Source: Defluviitaleaceae bacterium
GTDB taxonomy: Bacteria; Bacillota; Clostridia; Lachnospirales; UBA5962
Assembly: GCA_009787355.1 (NCBI GenBank)
Contig: WRGD01000146.1
Location: forward strand, 1 to 44,526
Direction of reading: 5' to 3'
DNA: 44,526 nucleotides
Part shown: piece by piece, positions 17,556 to 25,872 of the stretch
How the letters are laid out: each line of letters opens with the position of its first letter
Position numbering within the stretch: the stretch's first letter is position 1
Notes under the pieces: generated by a model
Told to the model about the DNA's origin: nothing
What the model saw: the letters and a program-made list of their open reading frames with translations, nothing else
The model's database searches: none
Translations under genes and position numbers: made by a program

Positions 17556-18254
17556 ATGCATAAAACTCCAAAAGAACAGCTCATCGATGAAATAATTTCT
17601 ATTGGCGGTAATAATAAGATAAATAGAACCAGAAATGTAAAAGAAAAGGTTTTAAACTATATAAAAGAAAATGGAGCAGATAAACAAATTGAAGATTTTC
17701 TAATATTTTTAGAACTTCACGAAGAAGAAGCTAAACATAATGATTTTAAAAAATTATATAAAATGGCTGAGCCTCTGTTAGATAGGCTAACGTATTTAGA
17801 TTCGTGGGATAAAGTAGATATAGAACTTTTGTCTGTAGCTATTGCTTATACAGAAACATACGAACAAGCTATACTATTATTTAAACAAGCTTTTAGAGAA
17901 ATTGAAAAATATAGAGATAACCAAAAATATTTTGTTAATATTAAATCTTCTTACTATAGCAATACTCCACTAAGATTAGTAAGAGCAAAACGTCATGATT
18001 TGAAGCATACGGTTTATAAAGTTGAAGCTCAAAATGCCGAATTAGACTCAATATTTGATGAGCTGTTTGAAGAGGCTATTAAATTTTTCGATGAGAACAA
18101 TTTTCCTATACATAAAAGTGTAATTATTATAAGAAAAGGAATTTTCTATAATGATATAGAGCTTATAAATATGGGATTATCTCAATTAAAAGAAAAAGGT
18201 GAGCATAAATTACATGAAATAATGCTAAAAGATGTTGAAGACTTTTTAAGTTAA
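17556..18254 (+). CDS. Unknown helical protein upstream of two tiny-peptide genes
   Basis: A 232-residue, highly charged soluble protein with no signal peptide or membrane segment. I do not recognise the family. Most of it appears alpha-helical. Two stretches look TPR-like: IELLSVAIAYTETYEQAILL and the C-terminal pair of helices ending LKEKGEHKLHEIML. No convincing N-terminal helix-turn-helix is visible, unlike most RRNPP peptide sensors, although HTH-less Rap proteins exist in that group. The ATG at 17556 follows AAGGAGG. It is the first gene of a short operon with the peptide genes at 18278 and 18395, 23 nt downstream. A role in sensing, maturing or neutralising those peptides is inference from position only. 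Confidence 0.75.
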   Translation: MHKTPKEQLIDEIISIGGNNKINRTRNVKEKVLNYIKENGADKQIEDFLIFLELHEEEAKHNDFKKLYKMAEPLLDRLTYLDSWDKVDIELLSVAIAYTETYEQAILLFKQAFREIEKYRDNQKYFVNIKSSYYSNTPLRLVRAKRHDLKHTVYKVEAQNAELDSIFDELFEEAIKFFDENNFPIHKSVIIIRKGIFYNDIELINMGLSQLKEKGEHKLHEIMLKDVEDFLS

Positions 18255-18263
18255 TATTTAATA

Positions 18264-18424
18264 AAGGAGGTAATACTATGTGTCTTTACAATTTAATTAT
18301 ACCACTTAGTTGGATAGTTGGCGGTAGTGGTGGTGGTGCTGATAGACCAGATGATAACGGTTTATTCTAGTATATTTAATAAGGAGGTAATACTATGTGT
18401 CTTTACAATTTAATTATACCACTT
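18264..18424 (+). repeat. Two identical 44-nt units covering RBS and first codons of the tiny genes
   Basis: Positions 18264-18307 and 18381-18424 are identical: the AAGGAGGTAATACT ribosome binding region, the ATG and the first ten codons. The sequences after this differ, so a tandem duplication was followed by divergence of the C-terminal coding part only. Confidence 0.95.
18278..18370 (+). CDS. Tiny peptide 1 (30 residues)
   Basis: A 30-codon ORF with a near-perfect ribosome binding site (AAAGGAGG, 7 nt before ATG). The peptide starts MCLYNLIIPLSWIVGG, continues with a Gly-rich segment, and ends DRPDDNGLF. Its first ten residues are identical to tiny peptide 2, and both end in RP-acid-x-x-G-(L/I)-F, so this is a conserved family. 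It has no Lys/Arg-rich Sec signal. Cys2 would become N-terminal after Met removal. The hydrophobic IIPLSWIVGG recalls short hydrophobic peptide pheromones of Rgg systems, but the acidic tail does not. Function unknown: signalling peptide, small toxin or bacteriocin precursor are possible. Confidence 0.75.
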   Translation: MCLYNLIIPLSWIVGGSGGGADRPDDNGLF

Positions 18425-18472
18425 GCTTGGATAGGTGGGGGTACTAGACCTGAGGGTAGCGGTATATTCTAG
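18395..18472 (+). CDS. Tiny peptide 2 (25 residues), paralogue of peptide 1
   Basis: A 25-codon ORF with the same ribosome binding site, spacing and first ten codons as the preceding one. It starts MCLYNLIIPLAWIGGG and ends TRPEGSGIF. Aligned with peptide 1 it lacks about five residues of the Gly-rich linker but keeps the Trp, the GG pair and the C-terminal RP-acid-x-x-G-I-F. Retention of both ends with variation in the middle indicates selection at protein level. It is the last gene before the terminator at 18511-18560. Confidence 0.75.
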   Translation: MCLYNLIIPLAWIGGGTRPEGSGIF

Positions 18473-18510
18473 TATATTTAATTAAATAAGGTAATATTTT
18501 ATATTAATTT

Positions 18511-18560
18511 AAAAAAGAAGCCATCTCTTTTTATAAAATGAGTGGCTTCGGCTTCTTTTT
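18511..18560. terminator. Bidirectional terminator between tiny-peptide operon and RHS-associated genes
   Basis: GAAGCCATCTC and GAGTGGCTTC form a stem with one bulge; alternatively AAAAAGAAGCC pairs with GGCTTCTTTTT. T-runs follow on both strands. It lies between the converging plus-strand peptide operon and the minus-strand gene ending at 18613. Confidence 0.8.
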
Positions 18561-18612
18561 AGAAATACATAAAAATGACTTTATAATTTATTTTTATTTT
18601 AAAATATTCTTT

Positions 18613-19059
18613 TCAAAATTTTTTTAATATTTTTATTTTTTTTGCATAGTGATGTTTAGATTTATGTGTTAAAAGTACAATATACCCTTTCTTTAATATT
18701 TTATAATCTTTAGAAGATAAAGATAAATACAGCACTTCACCTTTTGCAGTTAAAAACTGTCCATATTTTTTTGTAATACCACTCGTAGAAACACTTACAA
18801 TATCTATGACTTTATCTTTTTCTTTGATTGTAGGTGATAATAAATCTACAATAAAATCTATTATATAAACAATAATAATTATTGGTATAAGAAGAAATAA
18901 ACTGGCTAAACTATGTCCTCTACTTGTCCTCTCGAACAAAATATCATTTAAAGTAATATTACCATTTATTACATTATTTGAATAATGTATGATAGTTGAA
19001 ATTATAAGTATAATAATAATCATTGACAATAACATATCAAATTTATCTGTTTTTTTCAT
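18613..19059 (-). CDS. Small membrane protein, DUF2500-like fold; RHS-locus paralogue A
   Basis: A 148-residue protein with two hydrophobic segments (about 9-28 and 50-72) followed by a cytosolic-looking beta-rich domain of about 70 residues. Its pattern (VIDIVSVST, YGQFLTAKGEVLYLSLSS, YKILKKGYIVLLTHKS) is shared with the genes at 19181 and 19956. The domain resembles DUF2500-type modules by eye; this is not certain. The ATG at 19059 follows AAGGAGAG. It is the third of three paralogues downstream of the RHS gene, the position where immunity genes sit in polymorphic-toxin loci. An immunity function is inference. Confidence 0.75.
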   Translation of the reverse strand: MKKTDKFDMLLSMIIIILIISTIIHYSNNVINGNITLNDILFERTSRGHSLASLFLLIPIIIIVYIIDFIVDLLSPTIKEKDKVIDIVSVSTSGITKKYGQFLTAKGEVLYLSLSSKDYKILKKGYIVLLTHKSKHHYAKKIKILKKF

Positions 19060-19180
19060 ATAATTCTCTCCTTAATTAAATTTAAGTATAATGAAATATT
19101 TTATATTATTTATAATTCATCATTGTTAAATAGTTCCTAATATTTATAGTTATGGTGTCTATTGGTTATTTTCTAACTTA

Positions 19181-19609
19181 TTATTGTTTTTGTATTTCAT
19201 TTAATATTTTTATACTTTCTGTATATTCATCTCTATATGTTAAAAGTACAAGATAACCTTTTTTCAATACTTGATTCTTTATCAATAATCGAAACTCTTT
19301 AGATGATATATTTAAATGGATTTTTTTACCATTAGTAGTCAAAAATACTGCATAGTTACTACTGTAACTACCTCTACTTCCTATGTCTATAACTTTGGCT
19401 TTTACTTTCACTATAGGAGATTTTGTATAAGTTATTGTATCTAATATTAACTTAAAAACTAAAATTCCTATAGATAATACTATGGATATTGAATAAAATA
19501 AAGCTGATTGTTCATTATCTGGTATAACAAAACTTATAATAATTAATAAAAATATACTCATAAAAAATAATATCAATAATAAATCGCTAATCGTTTTTAA
19601 TTTTTTCAA
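19181..19609 (-). CDS. Small membrane protein, DUF2500-like fold; RHS-locus paralogue B
   Basis: A 142-residue paralogue of the proteins at 18613 and 19956: two hydrophobic segments (about 8-28 and 38-57), then the conserved domain with KVKAKVIDIGSRG, YAVFLTTNGKKIHLNISS and LKKGYLVLLTYRDE. It carries a four-residue insertion before LKKG compared with paralogue A. It starts with TTG at 19609, five nt after AGGAGG. It lies directly downstream of the displaced RHS tail and hairpin (19635-19908), the same arrangement as paralogue C behind the full-length RHS gene. Confidence 0.75.
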   Translation of the reverse strand: MKKLKTISDLLLILFFMSIFLLIIISFVIPDNEQSALFYSISIVLSIGILVFKLILDTITYTKSPIVKVKAKVIDIGSRGSYSSNYAVFLTTNGKKIHLNISSKEFRLLIKNQVLKKGYLVLLTYRDEYTESIKILNEIQKQ

Positions 19610-19634
19610 AATTTCCTCCTATATATTGAAATTG

Positions 19635-19669
19635 ATGCATGTCAGTGAACTTGATTCATTGACATGCAT
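19635..19669. other. Hairpin behind the displaced RHS tail
   Basis: A 15-bp stem with one G-T pair (ATGCATGTCAGTGAA / TTCATTGACATGCAT) and the loop CTTGA. It resembles the hairpin at 20412-20440 in position and core (ATG-TC--TGAA). No clear T-run follows, so it may be a weak terminator, an mRNA processing site or a recombination site. Confidence 0.8.
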
Positions 19670-19674
19670 TGCAG

Positions 19675-19908
19675 TTATATTATATTCGTTGATTTGTGAA
19701 TACCCTTGGGGTTATTTCTTCTCTGTTGGGCAATTCTCTGTACATTCAATTGATAATTTAAAAGTATATTTCGTGCATTTGCCAATCTTTGCTGAGTCAT
19801 CCTTTGTGCGTCTATTATCATCTGCTATACTCCTTTTTGTGTTGCTTGTATAAGTTCTCTTTGACTTCTTTGTAATTCTGTAGCTATATTATGATTTCTG
19901 TTAGTCAT
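19675..19908 (-). pseudogene. Displaced copy of the RHS C-terminal tail
   Basis: Minus-strand translation begins MTNRNHNIATELQRSQRELI and continues to LNVQRIAQQRRNNP, closely matching the end of the RHS protein at 20454. It lacks the entire 54-nt repeat array, has one in-frame TAG about 28 codons in, and ends in a different frame because of one extra C near 19705. It has no RHS core and no good ribosome binding site. It looks like an orphan tail left by duplication or cassette displacement, as known for RHS loci. Confidence 0.85.
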
Positions 19909-19955
19909 AATATTTTCTTTCAGGATTTATATTTAAGTGATGTTACTTTAATATT

Positions 19956-20353
19956 TTATGTATCTCTTTGAATTATTTTTATTTTTTCAACTATATAACC
20001 TTTATAAGTTAAATTAACGATATCTCTTTTTTTAATATCTTGTAAGTTCCATATGTTATACGGAAGTATAATTCTTCGCCATAAATAGTTAAAAATAATG
20101 CATATTGATGACTATTCCTAGTTAATATAGAAGAAACTCCAACTTTAGTAACACGAGCTTTTACTGTTATTTTAGGCTGTTTTTTTTGAATAAATCCATC
20201 TGATATATCAATAATAATCGTAAATATTATAAATAAACCTAAAAGAATTAAAAATAAAGAGTAATTTGTATCTGGTGTAAGTATATAAATAAAAATAGAA
20301 ATAATAACCATTATAACTGTTGATAATGTATTAATTAATTTTAATTTATTCAT
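19956..20353 (-). pseudogene. Small membrane protein, RHS-locus paralogue C, frameshifted
   Basis: The ATG at 20353 (after GAGGAAATAGG) opens a frame of 114 codons that ends at 20009. It has two hydrophobic segments, then the conserved KARVTKVG, YALFLTIYGEELYFRI and YKILKK. The match to paralogues A and B stops at a run of seven A (plus-strand 20027-20033). One additional A would restore RDIVNLTYKGYIVEKIKI and a stop at 19956, matching the GYIVLLT ending of the paralogues. So the gene is either inactivated, phase-variable by slippage, or carries a sequencing error. It is the first gene after the full-length RHS gene, the usual immunity position. Confidence 0.8.
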
Positions 20354-20411
20354 CCTATTTCCTCTCATTAAAGAATATTTTAGTGTATGAACATTTTTAT
20401 TTTATTAAACA

Positions 20412-20440
20412 TATGTCGATGAATTCGATTCATCGACATA
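20412..20440. other. Hairpin behind the full-length RHS gene
   Basis: A 12-bp perfect stem (TATGTCGATGAA / TTCATCGACATA) with a five-base loop, 14 nt past the RHS stop. It has the same position relative to the tail as the hairpin at 19635-19669. No strong T-run follows. Confidence 0.8.
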
Positions 20441-20453
20441 CACTGCAGTTATA

Positions 20454-23400
20454 TTATATTCGTTGATGTGCGAATACCCTTGGGTTATTTCTTCTCTGCT
20501 GAGCAAGAATTTGTCTTTGACGAGCCTGGATTTGAGCATTACGAATGGCATTTTCAGCTTGAGTTTGCCTTTGACGAGCCTGAATTTGTGCATTACGAAT
20601 GGCATTTTCAGCTTGAGTTTGCCTTTGACGAGTCTGAATTTGTGCATTACGTATAGCATTCTCGGCTTGAGTTTGCCTTTGACGAGCCTGAATCTGAGCA
20701 TTACGTATAGCATTCTCGGCTTGAGTTTGCCTTTGACGAGCCTGAATTTGTGCATTACGAATGGCATTCTCAGCTTGAGTTTGTCTTTGACGAGTCTGAA
20801 TTTGTGCATTACGCATATTATTCTCGGCTTGAGTTTGTCTTTGACGAGCTCGAATTTGTGCATTTTCTCGTTGTTGTTGAGCAATTCTCTGTACATTCAA
20901 CTGATGATTTAGAAGTATATTTCGTGCATTTGACAATCTTTGCTGAGCCATCCTTTGTGCGTCTATTCTCATTTGCTCTAATCTTCTTTGTACTGCTCGT
21001 ATAAGTTCTCTTTGACTTCTTTGTAATTCTATAGATATATTATGATTTCTGTTAGTCATACAATTTCTTGTAGGATTTCTACTAATTGTTTGATTATTTT
21101 GTATATTAGTAGGATTTATAGTCGCATTATTGTTATTTGATATCCTACTTGAAAAAGCTCCTCCAAGGGTAACCATTTCTCCTAGAGGTATTTTTCTATT
21201 CTTCCTATTACGGTTTAACCAATTTTCTGTTAGTTCTGTGAATGTATTAACCGTAGAAACTCTAACAAAACTATATAAGTTATCCTCAGAATTTCTAAAT
21301 GGATTACCATTAGTAATAAATGAATTATAAAATTCACCAACAAAACTACGAGCAAGTATAAAACGACGTCTATTTATTAAACGAGTAGCTATTGGTTCAG
21401 AACCTCTAAAAACAAAACTCGAAACACCAGCACCAACAATAGCTCTAGGATTTATTCTTTCCCCAGCAATTATCTGACGTGCCGTCTCTACTACCGAACC
21501 TCTTATTCCTGCACTTATAGACTGTCCCAAAGGAGTTTTAAAAAATTTAATAAGAGCAAATAACAACTTAACAATTTCCCCATCATTATCAACATAAATA
21601 ATAGGATTATTTAAAGCATAACGATACAAACTACTATCAGCCCCAGCTGGGTCTGTTCCTATAAACCTAGCATTAACTGGGTCATAAAATCTAGCTCCTG
21701 CATAATATTTACCTATAGCTCTATCGTAGGTATGGTTAGTAAAACGTGTAACAATTTCTTGTTCAAGTAGATTAAACTTTTCTAAATCATTTGTTTTTAA
21801 CTTGCCCCATGGGTCAAATTTATTTTGATATAACAATTTACCATCTTTATCTGTAACAAATAATGGACTACCTATATGATTATTTCGTGTATACAATTTT
21901 CGTTTTTTGGAAATAATACTTATTGGTTCAGTTTCAATACCATATACAACTGAAATTTCTTCATCATTTCCACGTATAAATATATCATTTTTGTATATAC
22001 TACTATAGTCTACCACATATGACATATTATTGCAAATATCAAGCTTAGCCACTCTTATACCTGTAGCATTATATACGTAACTTGTTCTTTTAGAAGTAAC
22101 TATATTTTCAGCTTTAACTAATTGATTTGCTTCATCAAAACTATACTTTTTATTTATATTACCGTTAATTATTTCCTCTACTAAATTACCACGCTTGTCA
22201 TATTTATAACCGTACTTGTTATTGCTTTTTTGTTTTGAAATTAACTGGTCAAACTCATTATATAAATATTTTGTTTCAATTCCATTTGATGTTTTGCTAA
22301 TACGATTACCAAGTTTGTCATAAATATAATCTGTTTTAATCCCATCTTCTGTATGTGATATTAATTGATTTATCTTGTCATAGCTGTAGGTATCACCGTT
22401 TATGGATATAATATTTCCAACTTTATCATGCTTGAAATTATTTGTAAAATCACCAAACTTTATGCTTTGTAGTAATCCTAGTTTCTTGTCGTAGGTATAG
22501 TTTGTTTCAACACCATTTGGCTTTGTTATTTTTGTAATATTACCAGATTTGTTGTACTCGTATTTTACTCCATTTGCTTCTTTTAGCTGATTATTTTTAT
22601 CGTAAGCAAATTTTACAAGGCTACCGTTTGGATATAGCATTTCAATCTTGTTACCGACTTTGTCATATTTATACGAAGTTTCTCTCCCTAAATGGTCAAT
22701 TGCTTTTGTTAATCTACCTAGTGGGTCAGTTTCAAATTTCGTTATACCGTTCCAATCAGAAAATTCTACTAAATCTCCACGACTATTATATCTAAATTTT
22801 GCAGACTTTTCGGAGTATATAACAGACGTTACTTGGTTGTTCATGTTGTACTCATATTTCGTTATGTTACCATCTTCGTCAGTTATATTTGTGATATTTC
22901 CATTGCCATCGTACTCAAAACATTTTTCAGCTTTAGTAGGTAGGATTTCTTTTATTCTTTGACCTTTTTTATCGTATTTGTATACGGTCGGTGCTTTATT
23001 TGAAGAACTATATAATTTTGTTACATTATTTAAGTTATCGTACTCGAAGTATGATATTTCACCCTCGGCGTTTGTAATTTCTATTATATTGCCATTGGCA
23101 TCATAGTTGTAGATAGTTTTATTGCCGTTTTCGTCAGTAACTTTTGTTACCTCACCATTGTTGTTATATTCAAAATATTTTTTATTATTATCGCCATCAA
23201 TAATAGCTATAATTTGTCCCAATTTATTATATTCGTAATTGGTTATAACTCCTTCGCCATCTATTTCTTTTGTTATTAGATTTAGTGCATTGTATTCGTA
23301 TTTTGTAGTGCATCCTTCTGGGTCTGTTACTTGGCTAACATTACCGTTCGGAGTATAATTTATTTTTGTTTTATTACCATTTCCATCTATTTGAACAGTA

Positions 23401-25646
23401 ATTCTCCCAACAGAATCATATGAAAATTGCTTGAAGTTGCCTAGTGCATCATAGATTTTTGTTAACCTATCACTATTATCATATTCATATCGTGTTATAG
23501 CATTATCTGGCGTTATTATTTCTACTACATTTCCGTTTACATCATATTTTGTAATAATGTCGCCGTTTTCGTCAGTTGTTTTTATCAGTCTATTTAATTT
23601 GTCATATACATAGCTAACAATGTTACCGTTCGCATCTTTTCTGGAAATATTATTTCCAGCTTTATCGTAGGAAAGATGGGTTGTATATTCATTTTCATCT
23701 GTAATATAGATTACTCTATCAAGTTCGTCGTAGGTGTATTGGATTTCTCCTCCACTTGGAGTTATTATATTTGTTAAGTTACCGTTGCCATCGTATTCGT
23801 AGGATGTTGTGTTTCCATTTCCGTCTACTTCCAAAGTAAATTCACCACGTTCATTGTAAGATATAAATGTTTCATTACCCATTGGGTCAATTGTATGAAA
23901 AAGCTGATTATTAGCATTATATTCAAATATATGCTCGCTACCAAGTGCATTTATTACTTTTATGCAATTTTCATTTTTATCATATTCGTAGGTTGTAACA
24001 CTTCCTATAGAATTTACTTCAGTAGATATTAACCCTTGTTCGTTATAAGTAAACTTTGTAACGCTATCTTCTTTATCAATTATTTTTAATAGATTACCAT
24101 CTTTATCATACTCAAAATTTTCAGAGTATTCTAATTCATCTAATACTTCAATTAATCTTCCAACACTATCGTAATAGAATTTTACTATCCCATTTTCTGT
24201 TTTTATGCTTGTTAAATTACCCTCATTATCGTATGTATAATGAGTCACAATGCCTTTTGCATTAGTTTCAGATGTTATATTACCAGTTTTGTCATATGTT
24301 AAATAAATCGTTTCATATAAAGCATTTGTAATACTTGTTACTTGACTTGCATTGTCATATGAGTATTTAGTTTCATTACCGTTTGGGTCAATTTCAGAAG
24401 TAACATTACCCATTTTGTCATAAGTAAATTTTACTACAGTATCAAGTGGTAGTATTATTTCTGTCAAATCTTTGCCATGTGAGTATACATTTTTTATTAA
24501 ATTACCGTTTTTATCTGTGTAAGCAGTAATGTTTCCAGCGGAGTCATAATTGAAAGTTTCAAAATATCCAATTAGTTCAACTTTTTCTATTATGTTTCCT
24601 ATTGAATTATAAATATATTGGTATGCATTACCCATAAAATTAGTTTCAGATTTTAAGTTACTAATTTCATCGTAAGTGAAAAATTTTTTATTTCCCATTT
24701 TGTCAGTTTGAGTTATTAAATTTCCGTTGACATCATAATCAAAAATTTCAAAAATACCATTTGTTTCGACTTTAATTAAATCACCTTCTGGACTGTAGAA
24801 ATTTTTCACAGTTTGACCCATTGGGGTTTTCATAAATATTAATCTACCTAAAAGGTCATAGACATAGCTCGTTGTATTTCCTAACGAATCTGTAGAAGTG
24901 GAAAGTTGTCCATTTTCATCGTAAGTAAAAATTTTTGCATTGCCGTTTTTGTTTATATATTTTATCAAGTTATCATAAGCGTCATATACAAAACTTTCTG
25001 TATTACCCATCTCATCTATAGCTTTTAATAAATTACCTCTTTCGTCATAGTTATATATTAATTCTGTGCTGTCTGTATTAATAACTCTTGTTGGTAAGTT
25101 AAAGTCGTTATATTCAATTTTTTCAACAGTTTCATTTGGATACATTATTTCTGACAAGCGACCAATACTATCATAGTTCATTTTTGTAATATTATTATTT
25201 TCGTCTATTTGCTCCACAACTTGGCGTTTCTCATTATATCTATAACTAATTTCACCTAGTGAGTGTTTTATTTTTAAAACATTTCCATTTTCGTCATAAT
25301 AATAAAATGATGTATTACCGCCTTCAGCAATATATTCTGTTCTACCATTATGAAATACTAGGTTTGATGAACCACGTTCAACCAAGTATTGAGTTGTTAC
25401 TTCTCCATCTTCGTTGTAGACATTATGTAAATAAGTCCCACCTTGAAAATCTGTAATCTCATTTAGGATATCTTCTTTGTAAGCAAAATTTATGGAATTA
25501 TTAGATTGATTAACAATTTCTATTAAATTATCGTATTCATAATTTAGATGTAAAGAGTTACCCAATGGGTTTATTATAGATGATATTTTATCATCTGTAT
25601 AATCAAACTTAATTTTGGAACCGTACTGACCACATATAGCTGACAT
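20454..25646 (-). CDS. RHS/YD-repeat (WapA-like) protein, main open part
   Basis: A 1730-residue open frame. About 1400 residues are YD repeats (Y-D/N-G-N-L, spaced about 20). The conserved RHS core end is at about 1395-1450: GKYYAGARFYDPVNARFIGT, then DPAGADSSLYRYALNNP and IYVDNDGE. After it come a Gly-containing, partly hydrophobic region, then a helical Arg/Gln-rich tail with six 18-residue repeats. RHS proteins form a hollow shell carrying a C-terminal toxin used in contact-dependent competition. No known nuclease or deaminase motif is visible in this tail. The first Met (25646) has no ribosome binding site; the coding sequence continues upstream in the same frame to about 25790, where a frameshift occurs. 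It is therefore the 3' part of a broken giant gene (see 25646-27421). Confidence 0.88.
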   Translation of the reverse strand: MSAICGQYGSKIKFDYTDDKISSIINPLGNSLHLNYEYDNLIEIVNQSNNSINFAYKEDILNEITDFQGGTYLHNVYNEDGEVTTQYLVERGSSNLVFHNGRTEYIAEGGNTSFYYYDENGNVLKIKHSLGEISYRYNEKRQVVEQIDENNNITKMNYDSIGRLSEIMYPNETVEKIEYNDFNLPTRVINTDSTELIYNYDERGNLLKAIDEMGNTESFVYDAYDNLIKYINKNGNAKIFTYDENGQLSTSTDSLGNTTSYVYDLLGRLIFMKTPMGQTVKNFYSPEGDLIKVETNGIFEIFDYDVNGNLITQTDKMGNKKFFTYDEISNLKSETNFMGNAYQYIYNSIGNIIEKVELIGYFETFNYDSAGNITAYTDKNGNLIKNVYSHGKDLTEIILPLDTVVKFTYDKMGNVTSEIDPNGNETKYSYDNASQVTSITNALYETIYLTYDKTGNITSETNAKGIVTHYTYDNEGNLTSIKTENGIVKFYYDSVGRLIEVLDELEYSENFEYDKDGNLLKIIDKEDSVTKFTYNEQGLISTEVNSIGSVTTYEYDKNENCIKVINALGSEHIFEYNANNQLFHTIDPMGNETFISYNERGEFTLEVDGNGNTTSYEYDGNGNLTNIITPSGGEIQYTYDELDRVIYITDENEYTTHLSYDKAGNNISRKDANGNIVSYVYDKLNRLIKTTDENGDIITKYDVNGNVVEIITPDNAITRYEYDNSDRLTKIYDALGNFKQFSYDSVGRITVQIDGNGNKTKINYTPNGNVSQVTDPEGCTTKYEYNALNLITKEIDGEGVITNYEYNKLGQIIAIIDGDNNKKYFEYNNNGEVTKVTDENGNKTIYNYDANGNIIEITNAEGEISYFEYDNLNNVTKLYSSSNKAPTVYKYDKKGQRIKEILPTKAEKCFEYDGNGNITNITDEDGNITKYEYNMNNQVTSVIYSEKSAKFRYNSRGDLVEFSDWNGITKFETDPLGRLTKAIDHLGRETSYKYDKVGNKIEMLYPNGSLVKFAYDKNNQLKEANGVKYEYNKSGNITKITKPNGVETNYTYDKKLGLLQSIKFGDFTNNFKHDKVGNIISINGDTYSYDKINQLISHTEDGIKTDYIYDKLGNRISKTSNGIETKYLYNEFDQLISKQKSNNKYGYKYDKRGNLVEEIINGNINKKYSFDEANQLVKAENIVTSKRTSYVYNATGIRVAKLDICNNMSYVVDYSSIYKNDIFIRGNDEEISVVYGIETEPISIISKKRKLYTRNNHIGSPLFVTDKDGKLLYQNKFDPWGKLKTNDLEKFNLLEQEIVTRFTNHTYDRAIGKYYAGARFYDPVNARFIGTDPAGADSSLYRYALNNPIIYVDNDGEIVKLLFALIKFFKTPLGQSISAGIRGSVVETARQIIAGERINPRAIVGAGVSSFVFRGSEPIATRLINRRRFILARSFVGEFYNSFITNGNPFRNSEDNLYSFVRVSTVNTFTELTENWLNRNRKNRKIPLGEMVTLGGAFSSRISNNNNATINPTNIQNNQTISRNPTRNCMTNRNHNISIELQRSQRELIRAVQRRLEQMRIDAQRMAQQRLSNARNILLNHQLNVQRIAQQQRENAQIRARQRQTQAENNMRNAQIQTRQRQTQAENAIRNAQIQARQRQTQAENAIRNAQIQARQRQTQAENAIRNAQIQTRQRQTQAENAIRNAQIQARQRQTQAENAIRNAQIQARQRQILAQQRRNNPRVFAHQRI
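20496..20849 (-). repeat. 54-bp tandem repeats in RHS tail
   Basis: Six full copies plus a 30-nt partial copy of a 54-bp unit encoding (A/T)RQRQTQAENAIRNAQIQ. Copies differ by only a few bases. The period is a multiple of three, so a second minus-strand frame stays open across the array without being a gene. The repeat is missing in the displaced tail at 19675-19908, flanked there by the AQQ codons that border the array here. Confidence 0.95.
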
Positions 25647-25872
25647 TTGTCCATCATTGTTATATTCAAAGTATACATTTATTATATTATTTTGACGAAT
25701 CTCTTTTAATTTTTCACCAAAGATATACTCTGTGTTGTCGATATGACGAAGTATTTTCTTACCATCCTTTTCCTCGATTGAATATTCATTTAAAGTTTAT
25801 ATTATCTTTAGAATTAACACTAACTAAAGTGTACTCCCATAAAAAAGCTCCACTAACTACATCTATTGGGTC
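25646..25872 (-). pseudogene. Broken junction of the RHS gene: TGA stop and frameshift
   Basis: Reading through the TGA at 25875-25873 gives DPIDVVSGAFLWEYTLVSVN, the classic start of a WapA/RHS core, in the same frame as the InlB-repeat fragment upstream. That frame ends at TGA 25788-25786. A shift there gives NEYSIEEKDGKKILRHIDNT, which runs without a stop into the 1730-residue RHS frame. Hence two lesions within about 90 nt separate the repeat domain from the RHS core. Confidence 0.85.

Noticed and set aside
18278-18472. Lasso peptide or other modified-peptide precursors
   Set aside because: No maturation enzyme (cyclase, protease, radical-SAM, exporter) lies nearby and the conserved part is the N-terminus, so a specific RiPP class is not supported.
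20496-20849. Possible CRISPR array
   Set aside because: The units are contiguous 54-bp coding repeats with no unique spacers.
20405-20896. 163-codon minus-strand frame with repeated HKFRLVKGKLK-type units
   Set aside because: It is the alternative frame of the 54-bp repeats in the RHS tail, open only because the period is a multiple of three; no ribosome binding site.
20463-21004. Plus-strand repetitive open frames opposite the RHS tail
   Set aside because: Antisense shadows of the same repeat array; no start signals and biased composition.
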